Below are positions 1 through 9,634 of a stretch of DNA of 64,000 bases, piece after piece. Below the pieces are notes generated by a model that was given only the letters and a program-made list of their open reading frames with translations, had not been told where the DNA came from and made no database searches. Position 1 is the first letter of the stretch, and every line of letters begins with the position of its first letter. Both the position numbers and the translations under genes were made by a program. This DNA is from Akanthomyces muscarius (taxonomy: Eukaryota; Ascomycota; Sordariomycetes; Hypocreales; Cordycipitaceae): the NCBI RefSeq assembly GCF_028009165.1, contig NC_079241.1, forward strand, positions 1,550,001 to 1,614,000. Direction: 5' to 3'.

Positions 1-222
1 CGCGAGAGCAACGCCTGGAAGGAGATTGCCGAGCAGAAGCAGCAGATTGACCGCTGGGTGGACGGGTACATGGAGGAGCGGCCGCCTGCGGGGGGCGGGG
101 AGAGGAGGCAGCTGTCGGCCGAGGAGACCATCGAGCGCGTGACGGCGGCGTTTGAGCGCCAGAGGGCGGCAGAGCAGGCGAAGAAGGACGAGGACGTGCT
201 GCCGAGCATCGAGGACCCGTAG
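1..222 (+). CDS. 3' end of an unrecognised gene (partial)
   Basis: Frame 1 is open from the first base to a TAG at 220-222 and gives the last 73 residues of a protein whose start lies left of the window. The piece is hydrophilic and charged, with a probable helix or coiled coil (AWKEIAEQKQQIDRWVDGYM near the start, then AEETIERVTAAFERQRAAEQ) and an acidic end (EDVLPSIEDP). Codon use is strongly GC3-rich, as in the real genes here, which supports coding. I do not recognise the family. It converges on the zinc-ribbon gene at 927-1476. Confidence 0.6.
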   Translation, partial: RESNAWKEIAEQKQQIDRWVDGYMEERPPAGGGERRQLSAEETIERVTAAFERQRAAEQAKKDEDVLPSIEDP

Positions 223-926
223 ACGACTGGTGAGGACGCCTTGCCAGCCACGGGGGCTACAAACTCGAATACTCGTCAACGTCGAAAGTGCAGGACGCTG
301 GGTGGGAATAAGCCCTGAGTCGAGCATTTCGTCTTCAAAGTACCGGAGCATGTCGACCGCGTTTGTCTCGCCACACGCACAGCGCGTTTTGCATCAGGAT
401 TCCTCCGTCGGGATGTCACCGGGCTGGGAGACTGATGTAGACGGCATTGTGCAGTATGCGACAGTTCTTACACAAGACCTAGGTGAGTGATTCCGCCCAG
501 TGCGAAGAACATGGAGAGTGGCGATTGGGAGAAGGATGAGCAGAATAGAAGACATAAAATAATATTATCAAATATCGGACCAGCTTCCATCATAAGACCT
601 CAAAGTTCTGACTTGGTGAGATGGAAAACAACAGCACCCAGCCACGGAATCTGCAGCTGTAATCGATTGAGTCTCGGTGACTCGCTAGTAAATCCCAAGT
701 CAATGACAGATATCTTGTATCGACAAGATGAGATTTCGCAGAAAAAAAAACCAGTATTCGCGAGATATACAAACTCGAAACAACATTCTCAACGCCAACG
801 GCTGTCTCGGCAGACATCACCTCGCCACTCCCCTCAAAATCATCTACACCTATGTATCCCCTCAACACCTGGCTCCCCTTAACAACAACACGAAATCAAC
901 CCATCAGCGCAACTCCATCCGAGGCT
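223..926. other. Intergenic region between convergent 3' ends
   Basis: About 700 bp between the stop of the partial gene and the stop of the zinc-ribbon gene. It should hold both 3' UTRs. AT-rich stretches around 540-770 (for example an A-run near 741-749) fit polyadenylation regions. The short frames here lack codon bias and no family is recognisable. Confidence 0.5.
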
Positions 927-1476
927 TTACTGGTGCTGCTGCCCCTGCCAATTCTGTGGCGGAGGTTGCTGTCCGCCCTGCGGCGGCGGCGAGTAAAAGC
1001 CCTGCGGCGGCGGGCCGTACTGCGGCGGTCCTTGCCCCTGCTGGTACTGTCCCTGTGGATTCTGCCCCTGCGGATTATTAGCCTGCTGATTCTGGCCGGG
1101 CGGCTTTTGGCCGTGCTGCTGCTGCTGTGCTTGGCCGTGCTGGCCGGCGGCGCCCTGACCACCGTTGGCCATGGCCATGACGTCGGGGCGCTTCTCGAGG
1201 GGTTCGTGAAAGTTGCAGATGCCGCATACGACATCCTGATATCCCTTTATGGTGAATGGAACAAGGGGCTGTTCGTTGTTAGTATAGATAATGGGTTTCG
1301 TTTAGGTTGCTTCAGCCCGGGAGGGAACGTACAATGTAGCAGACGGTGAAGAAGGGGCGCTCCTTTTCCACGCGCGCGCCCATGTTGCCGCAGTGGTGGC
1401 ACTGGGTGGTGATACCCTCGTAGCCCTTGACCTCGGAGCGAAAGGTCTGCTGGCCGCAGACGAGGAAGAAGGCCAT
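927..1476 (-). CDS. Zinc-ribbon protein with a Gln/Pro/Gly-rich tail
   Basis: Two exons, 1476-1333 and 1268-927, joined across a 64-nt GT-AG intron (1332-1269), give 161 residues. The N-terminal ~80 residues form a compact zinc ribbon: C26-x2-C29 (QCHHCGN) and C63-x2-C66 (VVCGICNF), around a conserved-looking FFTVCYI-PLVPFTIKGYQDV core that spans the splice junction, which confirms the intron. From about residue 79 the protein is low-complexity (QGQ, PPPQG, NPQGQ). This layout matches a fungal zinc-ribbon family sometimes misannotated as rhodopsin family because of the proline/glutamine tail; that is recall, not a search. No membrane segment is seen. The molecular role is unknown; a nucleic-acid or protein-binding adaptor is a guess. 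It is divergent from RPP1. Confidence 0.85.
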
Positions 1477-2289
1477 CGCGGCTGTGTCGGGTGGCGGCTG
1501 TCGTTGGGTGTAGTGGTGAGGTGGAGTGGTTCCGCGGCCAAAGCACAGAGACTCAAAACGGCCGCTCAGCGAGTTGAAAGAATCGCAAGGGCAACTGTGC
1601 GGTGAGAGCGATGCGGTTTCGCGGAATCGATTATCGGTGGCGTAGTGATGTCGAACCAAGCGGCGGGGTGGCAACGAGCCAAGACAAAGTCAGGTGTTGT
1701 CGGAACCTGGGCTTCGATGTGGACGCGCGTCGTAGATGATGCGCGGCTGTGAAGGAGTTGTATGTAGATGTCGGTTTCGGGGCAACCAGAAGCGAGATGA
1801 AATTGAGTAGCTTGCAGTTGACAGATTTTATTCTTGGAAGATGGAAATTGTCCAGATGCAAACGCAAGAATCCTGTCGAGCGCAAAGGCGAAGCAGTGAC
1901 GCAAACAATCGAGCTTAAACTTTTAGCGGCCTCGATCCCTGGAAAGGCGGCCGCCGAGATGGAAGCTGACCCCAGTTTATTGCTGGCGCTAATCGGAGGG
2001 CCTGTGGCGCGACCTCTCCAATCAGCGGCGCAGCTGCATGAGCCACTCGAAAATAATTTTGCCCAGCGTTCTGGAGTTTTCAAATCGACAAATCTACACT
2101 GCCTATTATTCTATTCCATCCGAACATTTTCTGCAATTTCTTCGCTATATCGGGCAACTTGATGTTCCACCCGAGCTGCGCCCGCTTGATACCATATAAA
2201 CCGACCGAGGGGTAACCCCATCTTGAAATACAGCACTGCGCAAGCCCTCACACCACCAAGCGGCGCACGCGCAGACCACACCACCCACG
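1477..2289. promoter_or_regulatory. Divergent intergenic region, zinc-ribbon / RPP1
   Basis: An 813-bp divergent upstream region. On the RPP1 side, CATATAAA at 2193-2200 lies about 90 bp before the ATG and is a plausible TATA element. CACCCACG just before ATG 2290 is a reasonable fungal start context. No gene is supported inside. Confidence 0.4.
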
Positions 2290-3225
2290 ATGCTCTACGA
2301 CCTCAACATTGCCTGGTCGCCGTCCACGCCGCCGGACAAGCTCCTGCAGACCCTCGCCGCCGCGTCCAGCCTCGGCTACTCGACCGTCGCCCTCAACCAC
2401 CACCTCGAGCTGCCCGTCCAGACCACGCCGACCTCGCCCTTTCCCCCAGCTCCATCCTCCTCCTCAGCCAAGCTCCCCAACGTCCTCCACCGCGCCACCT
2501 TCCCCCTCGCCGACCCCTCCGCGCCCAACTACCGCATGGCCGCCCTCGCCGCCGTCTACGACATGCTCGCCGTGCGGCCGACGACCGCCGAAGCCTTTCA
2601 GAACGCCTGCCTGACGCTCGACGTGCCCCTCATCTCGCTCGACCTCACCCAGCACTTCCACTTCCACTTCCGGCCCAAGCCCTGCATGGCGGCCGTCGCG
2701 CGCGGCGTGCGCTTCGAGGTGTGCTACGCGCAGCTGCTCAACGCCGACGCGCGCGGGCGCGCCGTCTTCATCGGCAACGTCACCAGCCTGTTTCGCGCGA
2801 CGCGCGGCCGCGGCATCATCGTTAGCAGCGAGGCCAGGAGCGCGCTGGGCCTGCGCGGGCCGGCCGACGTGGTGAATCTGCTGGGCGTCTGGGGTCTGCC
2901 CAACGACAAGGGCATGGAGGGCCTGCGGTCGCTGCCGCGGAGCGTCGTGGTCAACGAGGGCGTCAAGCGCAACGGGTTTCGGGGCATAGTGGACATTGTG
3001 CAGACGGCAGAGGACCCGACGACGACGACAAAGGGAAGGGAAGGGAGCGGCGGGCAGGATACGTGCACGGATGGCGGGACGTCGACGCCGGGCGGGAACA
3101 AGCAAAAGAATCAGAAGCGCAAGACGGGGCAGCAGGAGGACGGACAACAGATAAGCAAGCGACAGGCGAAAAAGGTGCGATTGGCCAATAGAGCGGCTGC
3201 CGCGAGTGCGGACAAGTCCTCGTGA
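2290..3225 (+). CDS. RPP1: RNase P/MRP subunit p30 (RPP1)
   Basis: A single exon encoding 311 residues. The start MLYDLNIAW followed by a leucine/alanine helix and LGYSTVALNHHLELPV is the first strand-helix of the RNase_P_p30 TIM-barrel-like fold. Later blocks, such as LDVPLISLDLTQHFHFHFRPKPCMAAVARGV and the stretch ending SLPRSVVVNEGVKRNGFRG, fit the family. The protein acts in the nucleus and nucleolus as part of RNase P (5' maturation of pre-tRNA) and RNase MRP (rRNA processing). The last ~60 residues are a basic, low-complexity tail (KQKNQKRKTGQQ, KRQAKKVRLANR) that could bind RNA or act as a nuclear signal. The length is typical. The 3' end converges on the mucin-like gene with a 242-bp gap. 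Confidence 0.93.
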   Translation: MLYDLNIAWSPSTPPDKLLQTLAAASSLGYSTVALNHHLELPVQTTPTSPFPPAPSSSSAKLPNVLHRATFPLADPSAPNYRMAALAAVYDMLAVRPTTAEAFQNACLTLDVPLISLDLTQHFHFHFRPKPCMAAVARGVRFEVCYAQLLNADARGRAVFIGNVTSLFRATRGRGIIVSSEARSALGLRGPADVVNLLGVWGLPNDKGMEGLRSLPRSVVVNEGVKRNGFRGIVDIVQTAEDPTTTTKGREGSGGQDTCTDGGTSTPGGNKQKNQKRKTGQQEDGQQISKRQAKKVRLANRAAAASADKSS

Positions 3226-3467
3226 GAAAGCCGCCGGAGAGACCATTTTGCATATGATACCCAAGACGAAACGATGTATGATTACAGAGCGACGTCAACA
3301 GCTCTTGAATTTTTATTTTACTATAGATGACAGGGAGGGGGGCAAAAAATACAGGTCTAGACCAGATTCTTGTAACAATACACAAATAGAAACAAGGACA
3401 GAAAAACATGTACAAATGACCCATCGTGAAAACCCTCACACCGGAAAAAACGGACCAATCTCTGCTT

Positions 3468-5047
3468 CTAGACAGCCGCCGCGTCAGGTCCGGCCGTGGC
3501 GACAACCATCAAGTTGCCTAGATCCAGCAGGCTGCTCAGCGTGACTCCAGACAAATCAATCGACAGCGGCGGCGGGGGGACCGTCGCCACTGGCGGAGCC
3601 GCGGTGGTCGTGCTTGTGGGCGCAATCACGGTCGGTTTTCCCTGGACGGCCGATTCGAGCGGCGCAGATGTATCCGGAGTGGTACCTGTTGACGAGCTGG
3701 TGGACGCTGGCGCAGACGCAGACGATTCTACGAGTGTTGACGAAGAGCTGCTGGCTGTCGTCGACGTTGGGACACTTGTAGACGCTGGGGGAGGTGATGG
3801 TGGCGGCGGCGGCGGCGGCGGTAGTGCAGTTGATGTAGTTTCTGGCTTCTTGCCGACTTCAGCAGCAGGTGGCGGAGGTGGTGGAGGAGGAAGAGACGAG
3901 GACGGTGCCGGTGCCGGGTGAGCGGTTATTGAAGGGAGGCCGGGACTGTATATGGAGATGACGGAGACACCGACTCCGTTTCCGTCCTTGTTTGGCGTGG
4001 CTTCGATCACACTGGGCGCACTATGCGGCGGCACGACATGGCTCGCAGGAGGGGCTTTAGCATCGCCAGCTGCCGGAACCGTGACAGTCACGGTGACGGT
4101 AGAGTGAGGCTAGCACCAGAGGTTAGCACAAGTTGCTTTTTGATCTCCTGGCTGTGGAATACATACTGCAGCAGTGCCATCATTGCCCGGGCTGGCGCCG
4201 GCCGTGACCGTGACCGTCGAGGCTTTTTCTCTTTCGGTGACCGTCTCTGCTGGCTGCAATGATGTGATGGTAACAAACGACACTTGGAAGCTGCAAAGAG
4301 TTAGAGATGGGCCAGATGTTCAGCATAAAAAGTAACATGCCTTTCACATTTTGAAATTGATGCATTGGAAGGAGGCGGCACAGGAGCAGGAGGCGGCGGC
4401 GCAGGAGCAGGAGGCGGGGGAGCAATGACGGGAGCACTCGATGTTATGGGCACCGAAGTAGATTCACGATCAGGAACATTGGGGATAGAAGACGTGGTTC
4501 CCTGTGGCGAAGAAACGGGCAAAGCTGCGCCAGAAGAAGTCTGCGAGACGGGTGGGACTGGCGATTGGGTTGCCCCAGGCTTTCTGACTGTAGGAGTGAC
4601 GATCTGAGTAATTGTCGTGTTGGATCCGTCGATTGGGAGCAGTGCAGGTTGATCTGCTCCAGGTTGCCCTGCGCCAGGTTGCTGTCCGCCCGGTTGCTGT
4701 CCGCCCGGTTGCTGTCCGCCCGGTTGCTGTCCGCCCGGTTGCTGTCCGCCCGGTTGCTGTCCGCCCGGTTGCTGTCCGCCCGGTTGCTGTCCACCAGGTT
4801 GCTGTCCGCCCGGTTGCTGTCCGCCAGGTTGTTGTGCGCGATTGTTGCCGCCTTGCTGATAGCTTCGGATTAGTTGATCTAGTCGGTCCAGATCGGATGG
4901 CCCCTCGGCCGCCTTTTGAGCATTAAGTGGTCCAGCAGTGACGAGCTATAAGCCAGTCAGCAAAAAATACGTTCATTTGTAAAATAACTTCTTTATCCTT
5001 ACTGTGGCGGCCGAGGCCAAGAGAGCGTAAATAGCGAGCGACCGCAT
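3468..5047 (-). CDS. Secreted mucin-like protein with PGGQQ repeats
   Basis: Four exons: 5047-5003, 4945-4341, 4290-4167 and 4109-3468, giving 471 residues. Exon 1 plus the start of exon 2 form a signal peptide (MRSLAIYALLASAAT-LVTAGP). A short helical stretch (DLDRLDQLIRSYQQ) precedes about ten PGGQQ units, then long Ser/Thr/Pro-rich segments with poly-Pro runs and several TVTVTVT blocks, ending in a hydrophobic tail (LSSLLDLGNLMVVATAGPDAAAV). Only a few Cys are visible. Introns 1 and 3 are GT-AG. Intron 2 (4340-4291) appears to use a GC donor (AG|GCATGT), the only choice that keeps frame and gives ESFQVSFVTITS. The protein is probably an extracellular or wall-associated O-glycosylated protein. 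No enzyme domain is seen, and GPI anchoring is possible but not shown. Confidence 0.75.
4679..4830 (-). repeat. 15-bp coding tandem repeat (PGGQQ)n
   Basis: Ten copies of a 15-bp unit (plus-strand GTTGCTGTCCGCCCG), mostly identical, with variants only at the right end (CCACCAG, CCGCCAG, GTTGTGCGCG). Degenerate copies continue on the left (PGAGQ, PGADQ). The array lies inside exon 2 of the secreted mucin-like gene. Because the unit is a multiple of three and has no stop in several frames, long spurious frames appear on both strands. Confidence 0.95.
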
Positions 5048-6943
5048 TCTGAAGCCCCGGGACTTGTCCTGGAAAGAATGGCGACGCCCGCCAAGGAGGA
5101 TTAAGTTAAGAGTTGAGAGCTGAGATGCTGGTAATGACTGCGAGAACGGGCCGGCCGTTCGTGAGTAGAAGACGAGATTGCTGAATCTCCCAGATGCAAG
5201 CGAATGGGCATCTAGAGACGCTAAGCGAGGAGAATCTCAAGAACAAGAAAGTTGACCGGGGGGCCTTTGACTTTGTTAAAGGGTCAACTGGATCTATTTG
5301 TCCGAGTCGTGGGTCAGTATGAAGCGCGGTTCAAACGCAAACGACCCGTCCACCTTTTTCCAAAGATGCGAACAGGGGCGAGGAGAAGAATGTACTACTA
5401 ACCTTTAAGAAGAGAAGGCCAACCAGGGGTTGGTGCACGAAATGTGCAAAGGAATTAGGAGAAGGTCATGATAGATGGGATGAAAAACATCGTCGCCTTC
5501 GTCACAATCGTAGACAGAGAGAGAGGACAGAAGAGAGAGGGAAACGCGACGGCGGGCTTCACGAGGTACTACATGGCCGCGTTTCAACGGGCGGGTGCTT
5601 GTTTCGCTGGCGCAGCCTGCGACAATCTGACCACTCCGTCGCTGAAATTGGATATTGCAGAAATGCTGGCATGACGGGGAGAATGTAGCGTTGCGGTGTA
5701 GGAGGCGAAACCCAGGATCAAACCGGGCTGGTGGGCGGCGCCACTGGATATGAGACGGGTGGTGTTACAGGATGAACGATGGGGCAGTTCATGGACCAGG
5801 GTGGTGGTGCGTTCTGGGCATGAATGTCAATTTCGTAGAGCTGGGGAAGCATGTCCCGGAGAATTTGTTATTAAAAGAGCCATGGAGGGATGAAATTGGC
5901 TTCAGCTGAGCCCATCATTGAAGAGATTGTTGACAATGATGCTGGTCAAGGTGGAAGACGGCGGGCACTGGACGAGGCATGAGCCGGCCACATGGTGTTC
6001 TAAACGTGTGCCGTAATATAATTTTTAGACCGTGGCTTGCGGCCACCAGCCTTGGGTTCGGTATTAATAGCACGAGGCGTCATATTGGGGGACGAAACTG
6101 GTCTGCGGCATCAATGGATGCAAGGGAGAGGAATTATGCTATGCACTTGGCGTGGGAGAGGCAGCTTGTCGAGAAGGCCAAGACAGATGTGGGATGACCT
6201 AGGCACAGCGAGTAAAGGCGAGCGTTACAGCGCGTTGCAGCCGTCAGCAGCAGGTTATAGGGGGGGCAAAGCTGAGATTAGCGGCCGTTGACAGTGCCAA
6301 GCCCGCTACCTACCTACCTAGGCTAGGTACCTACAGTGGGTTGAAGGTAATTCCGAGCGAACTGCCACCAATTCGCCATAAATTAGCGCTCGGAATTACC
6401 TGGAGGCACTGTAGGTAGGTACCTGACCTAAACCTAAACCTGAAGGCAGGGCAAGGTAGGCATCTAATGATTTGAACTGCCAAGATAAGGTAGGCTTTTG
6501 TCCATCAACCATGAATCTGTCCCATGCTTTTCAGAAAAAAAAAAGTACCAGATCAAGCTTTCTCTTTAAATTGCACAGCCCAACCCTAAAATACAAGCAA
6601 TTCTATTAATAAATAAGCCCATGGCAAGCCTGCAAGGCTGCCAGGGCGCCGTGCGTCGGCCCATGCCTATTCCAGCATCCCCCCGGCTTGGCTTCCTGCT
6701 CAGCTCGCGCCTCGTACACCAGCATGGCCGAATCTGGCAGTGATGAGACTCATGATTTGGACAATCTTGCGGCATCAACATGCTTCCGACCGAGCTGAGC
6801 CTGCCTCCCCGGGCGCCTAGGCAAATGCCCTCCAGCCCGTCGTCGCGCTCCCCAATAAATCCACCACCTATCCCCGTCAACAACCTCTCCGGAAGCCTCA
6901 CCATGCGTGTGACACTGAACCAGGGACTGATTTCCTCTCACAC
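5048..6943. promoter_or_regulatory. Long divergent region, mucin-like gene / Zn2Cys6 factor
   Basis: About 1.9 kb with no supported gene. It holds the upstream sequences of two divergent genes, CCTA-type short repeats (6307-6320, 6411-6423, 6426-6440) and the strong inverted repeat at 6326-6423. The short frames at 5468-6291 lack the GC3 bias of the genes and were not called. Confidence 0.5.
6326..6423. repeat. Imperfect inverted repeat (hairpin or MITE-like relic)
   Basis: The left arm 6326-6359 contains GGTACCTACAGTG, a 7-nt spacer and GGTAATTCCGAGCG. The right arm 6387-6423 is its reverse complement: CGCTCGGAATTACC, a 6-nt spacer, then CACTGTAGGTAGGTACC. The 14-bp inner block is a perfect match. 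The outer block matches except for one extra GTAG-type unit. The central loop is 27 nt (6360-6386). CCTA repeats flank the element. No open reading frame of note is inside. Confidence 0.85.
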
Positions 6944-8853
6944 ATGAAGCAGCAGCTTCATCGTACATGCATGGCAATGGACCGTCCTCAAAGAACGGCT
7001 GCAGGCGCAGCCGCCGCAAGCTCATCCTCCCCGAGTGATCAAGGCTCCGGCGATGTCGGCACCTCCTCGCAACACTCGTCGATGCACAACAACCCCGCAA
7101 AGAAGACCACCGGTCGCCAGAAGAAGTGGGCTGTCAAGGTACGGACTGGGTGCCTCACATGCCGGTACGTTTCCTTGCCGAAAAGAAAAGAAATTGTTTC
7201 ATGCAGAAACCTTGTCCACGCATCATCATCATCATCATCGCTCTAACCAAACGGGCACAAACAAACAGCGCTCGCCGCATCAAGTGCGACGAGGCAAAGC
7301 CAGACTGCCAGCGCTGCCTCAAGAGCGGCCACACGTGCCGCGGCTACTCTGTCGCCGCGCCGGCGCAGCAGAAACGCCCGTTTCAGTTGGCCGTGGCGAT
7401 TGCGCCCGACATTGCCAGAGAGTACCAAAAGGGTCATGCCACGAGGTTTGGTCCTGTCGAGGCACACAGCCAAACGCTGCCTCGCCGCGTGCGCGAGGCC
7501 GAACCCCCCGACTGGGACTATATCGAGTCTTTTCGCTACTGCAAGTTCCTCTCGCCTGTGCTTCCATCATGCTGTAGGCTAATATAATGTTTCACACGCA
7601 AAGTCTACTCGGTGATCCAGCCACATCGCCATCAGGATCTCGACGCCGGCCATGACCAGCATCTGCCCTCGGCGCGCACCAGCGTCCGCCCCAACTTCAT
7701 CGTCTCGATCCTCTCGCACCGCATCCTCACCGCAGCCAAGACGGGCGGGCGCGGCATGAGGCCCGCCGGCGAGGACCCGACGCTGACGGGCGCCTGGGAG
7801 AGCTACTTTCGCTACGTCCTGCAGGTAATTGACATTGTCAACGAGTGCATCAGCGACAAGGGGCCCTACGGCGGCTACCGGGGCACCTTTAGCCGAATCG
7901 TCGATCTCGTCGCGCTGGAGCTGGAGCTGCAGGGCGTGGCGTGGCGCGCGCACATGGAGGGCTTCCTGGCCTTTTTGGAGCACTACGGCGGCGTGCAAGA
8001 GGTGCTGCGCAGACCGCGGCCGCCATTCTATCAGTTTCAGTTTCTGTTTGTGTAAGTTGGCATGCAGTGTGTACTGCGAAGAAGAAGAAAAAGAAGAAGA
8101 AAATGTGTCGGCTAACACATGGAACGATGCACTTACAGTCATGGGCTTGCTGCCAACACGACCAGCCCGGCACACATGCAGGTTTCAGGTTTTACAAAAC
8201 TCACAGACAGCGACATCCGAGCAATCGTAGGCAGCTCCATGTTCATCGATATGCCGTGCCCGACAGATTTGTTCCTCGAGCTTGTCCACATTACCCGGCT
8301 GCGCGTGCTCGTCGCCAATGGCTCCATCCTGCCAGCTCACACGCAGACCATTGCCGACACCATCTTTGCCAGAATAGACGGCTTCGATCCGAACCGCTGG
8401 ACGGAGAGGTCGTATAAGCTGCCCGACAGCCCCGTCATTGCCAGCATCGCGCACACGTACAAGGCGGCCGTGCTCCTGTACGGCATCATGACCCTGCCAG
8501 TGTCAACGTTTGCCCCTTGGTCCGCATCCCGAGGAGGCAACGGCGTATCACATTCCTACCGTCACCTGCTCACGGCGCATCGCAACGAGCTCCTCGCGCA
8601 CGCGCGCAAGGCGTGGACCTTGCTGCGGTCGCAGTCGGCGCTGTGCTGGCCGCTCATTGTCGCCGGCGTCGCGCTCGTCAACGGGCCGCCGGAGGATCAG
8701 GCGTTTGTCGCGTCGAGCATCCGCACGATATGGCTGCACCCAAACGCATACTGCGGGCCGATTGTTTGCCTGGACAAGATACAGGCGCTGTGGCGGTCTG
8801 GCAAGACGGGCTGGGAGGACTGCTTCGACGAGCCCGTCCCACCCGTTCCGTAG
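6944..8853 (+). CDS. Zn2Cys6 transcription factor with a fungal-specific C-terminal domain
   Basis: Four exons, 6944-7164, 7269-7540, 7604-8051 and 8139-8853, give 551 residues. The zinc cluster spans the first junction: C70-x2-C73-x6-C80-x6-C87-x2-C90-x6-C97, with basic residues before and within it (KKWAVKVRTGC, RARRIKC). The remainder looks like the Fungal_trans_2 regulatory domain: FRYFYSVIQPHR, ELELQGVAWRAHMEGFLAFLEHYGG, MPCPTDLFLELVHITRLRVL and CWPLIVAGVALVN. Intron 2 (7541-7603) uses a GC donor (T|GCAAGT), chosen because it restores FYSVIQ in frame. Intron 3 holds a GAA/GAAA microsatellite and a GCTAAC branch site. ATG 6971 or 6977 are alternative starts. It should be a nuclear DNA-binding regulator; its targets are unknown. 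A decayed relative lies at about 25.5-26.1 kb. Confidence 0.88.
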
Positions 8854-9634
8854 GTAAGGAAAAAAAAAAACCCGATACATGTTCGGGAGTGAGGATGTTT
8901 CTCTCTCCTCTGTCCGAAGATGCCGTTCTATTTTTGTTTGCTCGAGGTGTGTTTCACGAGACGGACTCTGGCGTGGAAGTCGGCCACGTTTTGGATATGA
9001 AACAAATGTTTGGAAGTGTTTCGCGAATCCGCCGTCCGGGCCGGATTTTCCAATCCCGATACACAATTTCCGATTCTCGAGGCAGTTTTTTTTTTTTAAT
9101 CTTCTTTGGTGCAACGACGGTGTTGTAACGAGCCGCTTAGTTCATCGGCTTTGCCATTCCGACGCAGCTAATGCAACTCATACAAATACGAACGTGTATA
9201 CAAGAGGAAATAATTCGGAGCATCGCAACGTTAGACTACTGGTGAATAGAGCTGCAGTTTAACTTTTTAGCTAGTAAAAGGGGAGGCAAAAAAAAAAGAA
9301 GAAGAAAAAAGAAGGTCAGCAAAACGCCTCCCAAAAAGCCCAGATCGCCGCCGCTCTGCCAAGGGTCCTCCAGATCGGGATGGTGCAGCGCTCAGAGACA
9401 ACCACAAGTACCTCGTCACGCTACCCAGCGGCAAAAAGGTACTTGGTCGCGCTAGCTCTGGGCCGATTATTAGGTCCATGACGTCCATCATGAGGAATCA
9501 TTTCCCCGAGCACAGTCATACACTTTTCCACAGCCTCACAAGTTTGAGGCCATGTATATATTGTGAGGAAGAAAAAGCTTACGTCTCTTCTCTGGCTCTC
9601 AATAACGTGCGATTGAGCGCAGACAACCGCAACA
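8854..9634. other. Intergenic region between tandem genes
   Basis: The 3' UTR of the Zn2Cys6 factor and the promoter of the DUF1295 gene, 781 bp. It contains A and T homopolymers (8861-8870, 9087-9097, 9288-9316) and no supported gene. Confidence 0.4.

Noticed and set aside
852..1349. 165-codon Leu-rich plus-strand frame resembling membrane helices
   Set aside because: Antisense to the zinc-ribbon gene's Gln/Pro tail, whose minus-strand frame crosses a verified splice junction.
4565..4926. Plus-strand frames of RLLSA and VAVRP repeats, and a minus frame of ADSNR repeats at 4444-4794
   Set aside because: They are other readings of the 15-bp minisatellite. Only the PGGQQ frame joins the signal peptide and the rest of the secreted protein by splicing.
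6426..6440. Telomere-like CCTAAACCTAAACC
   Set aside because: Only two imperfect units and not TTAGGG-type; more likely part of the local CCTA-rich repeat.
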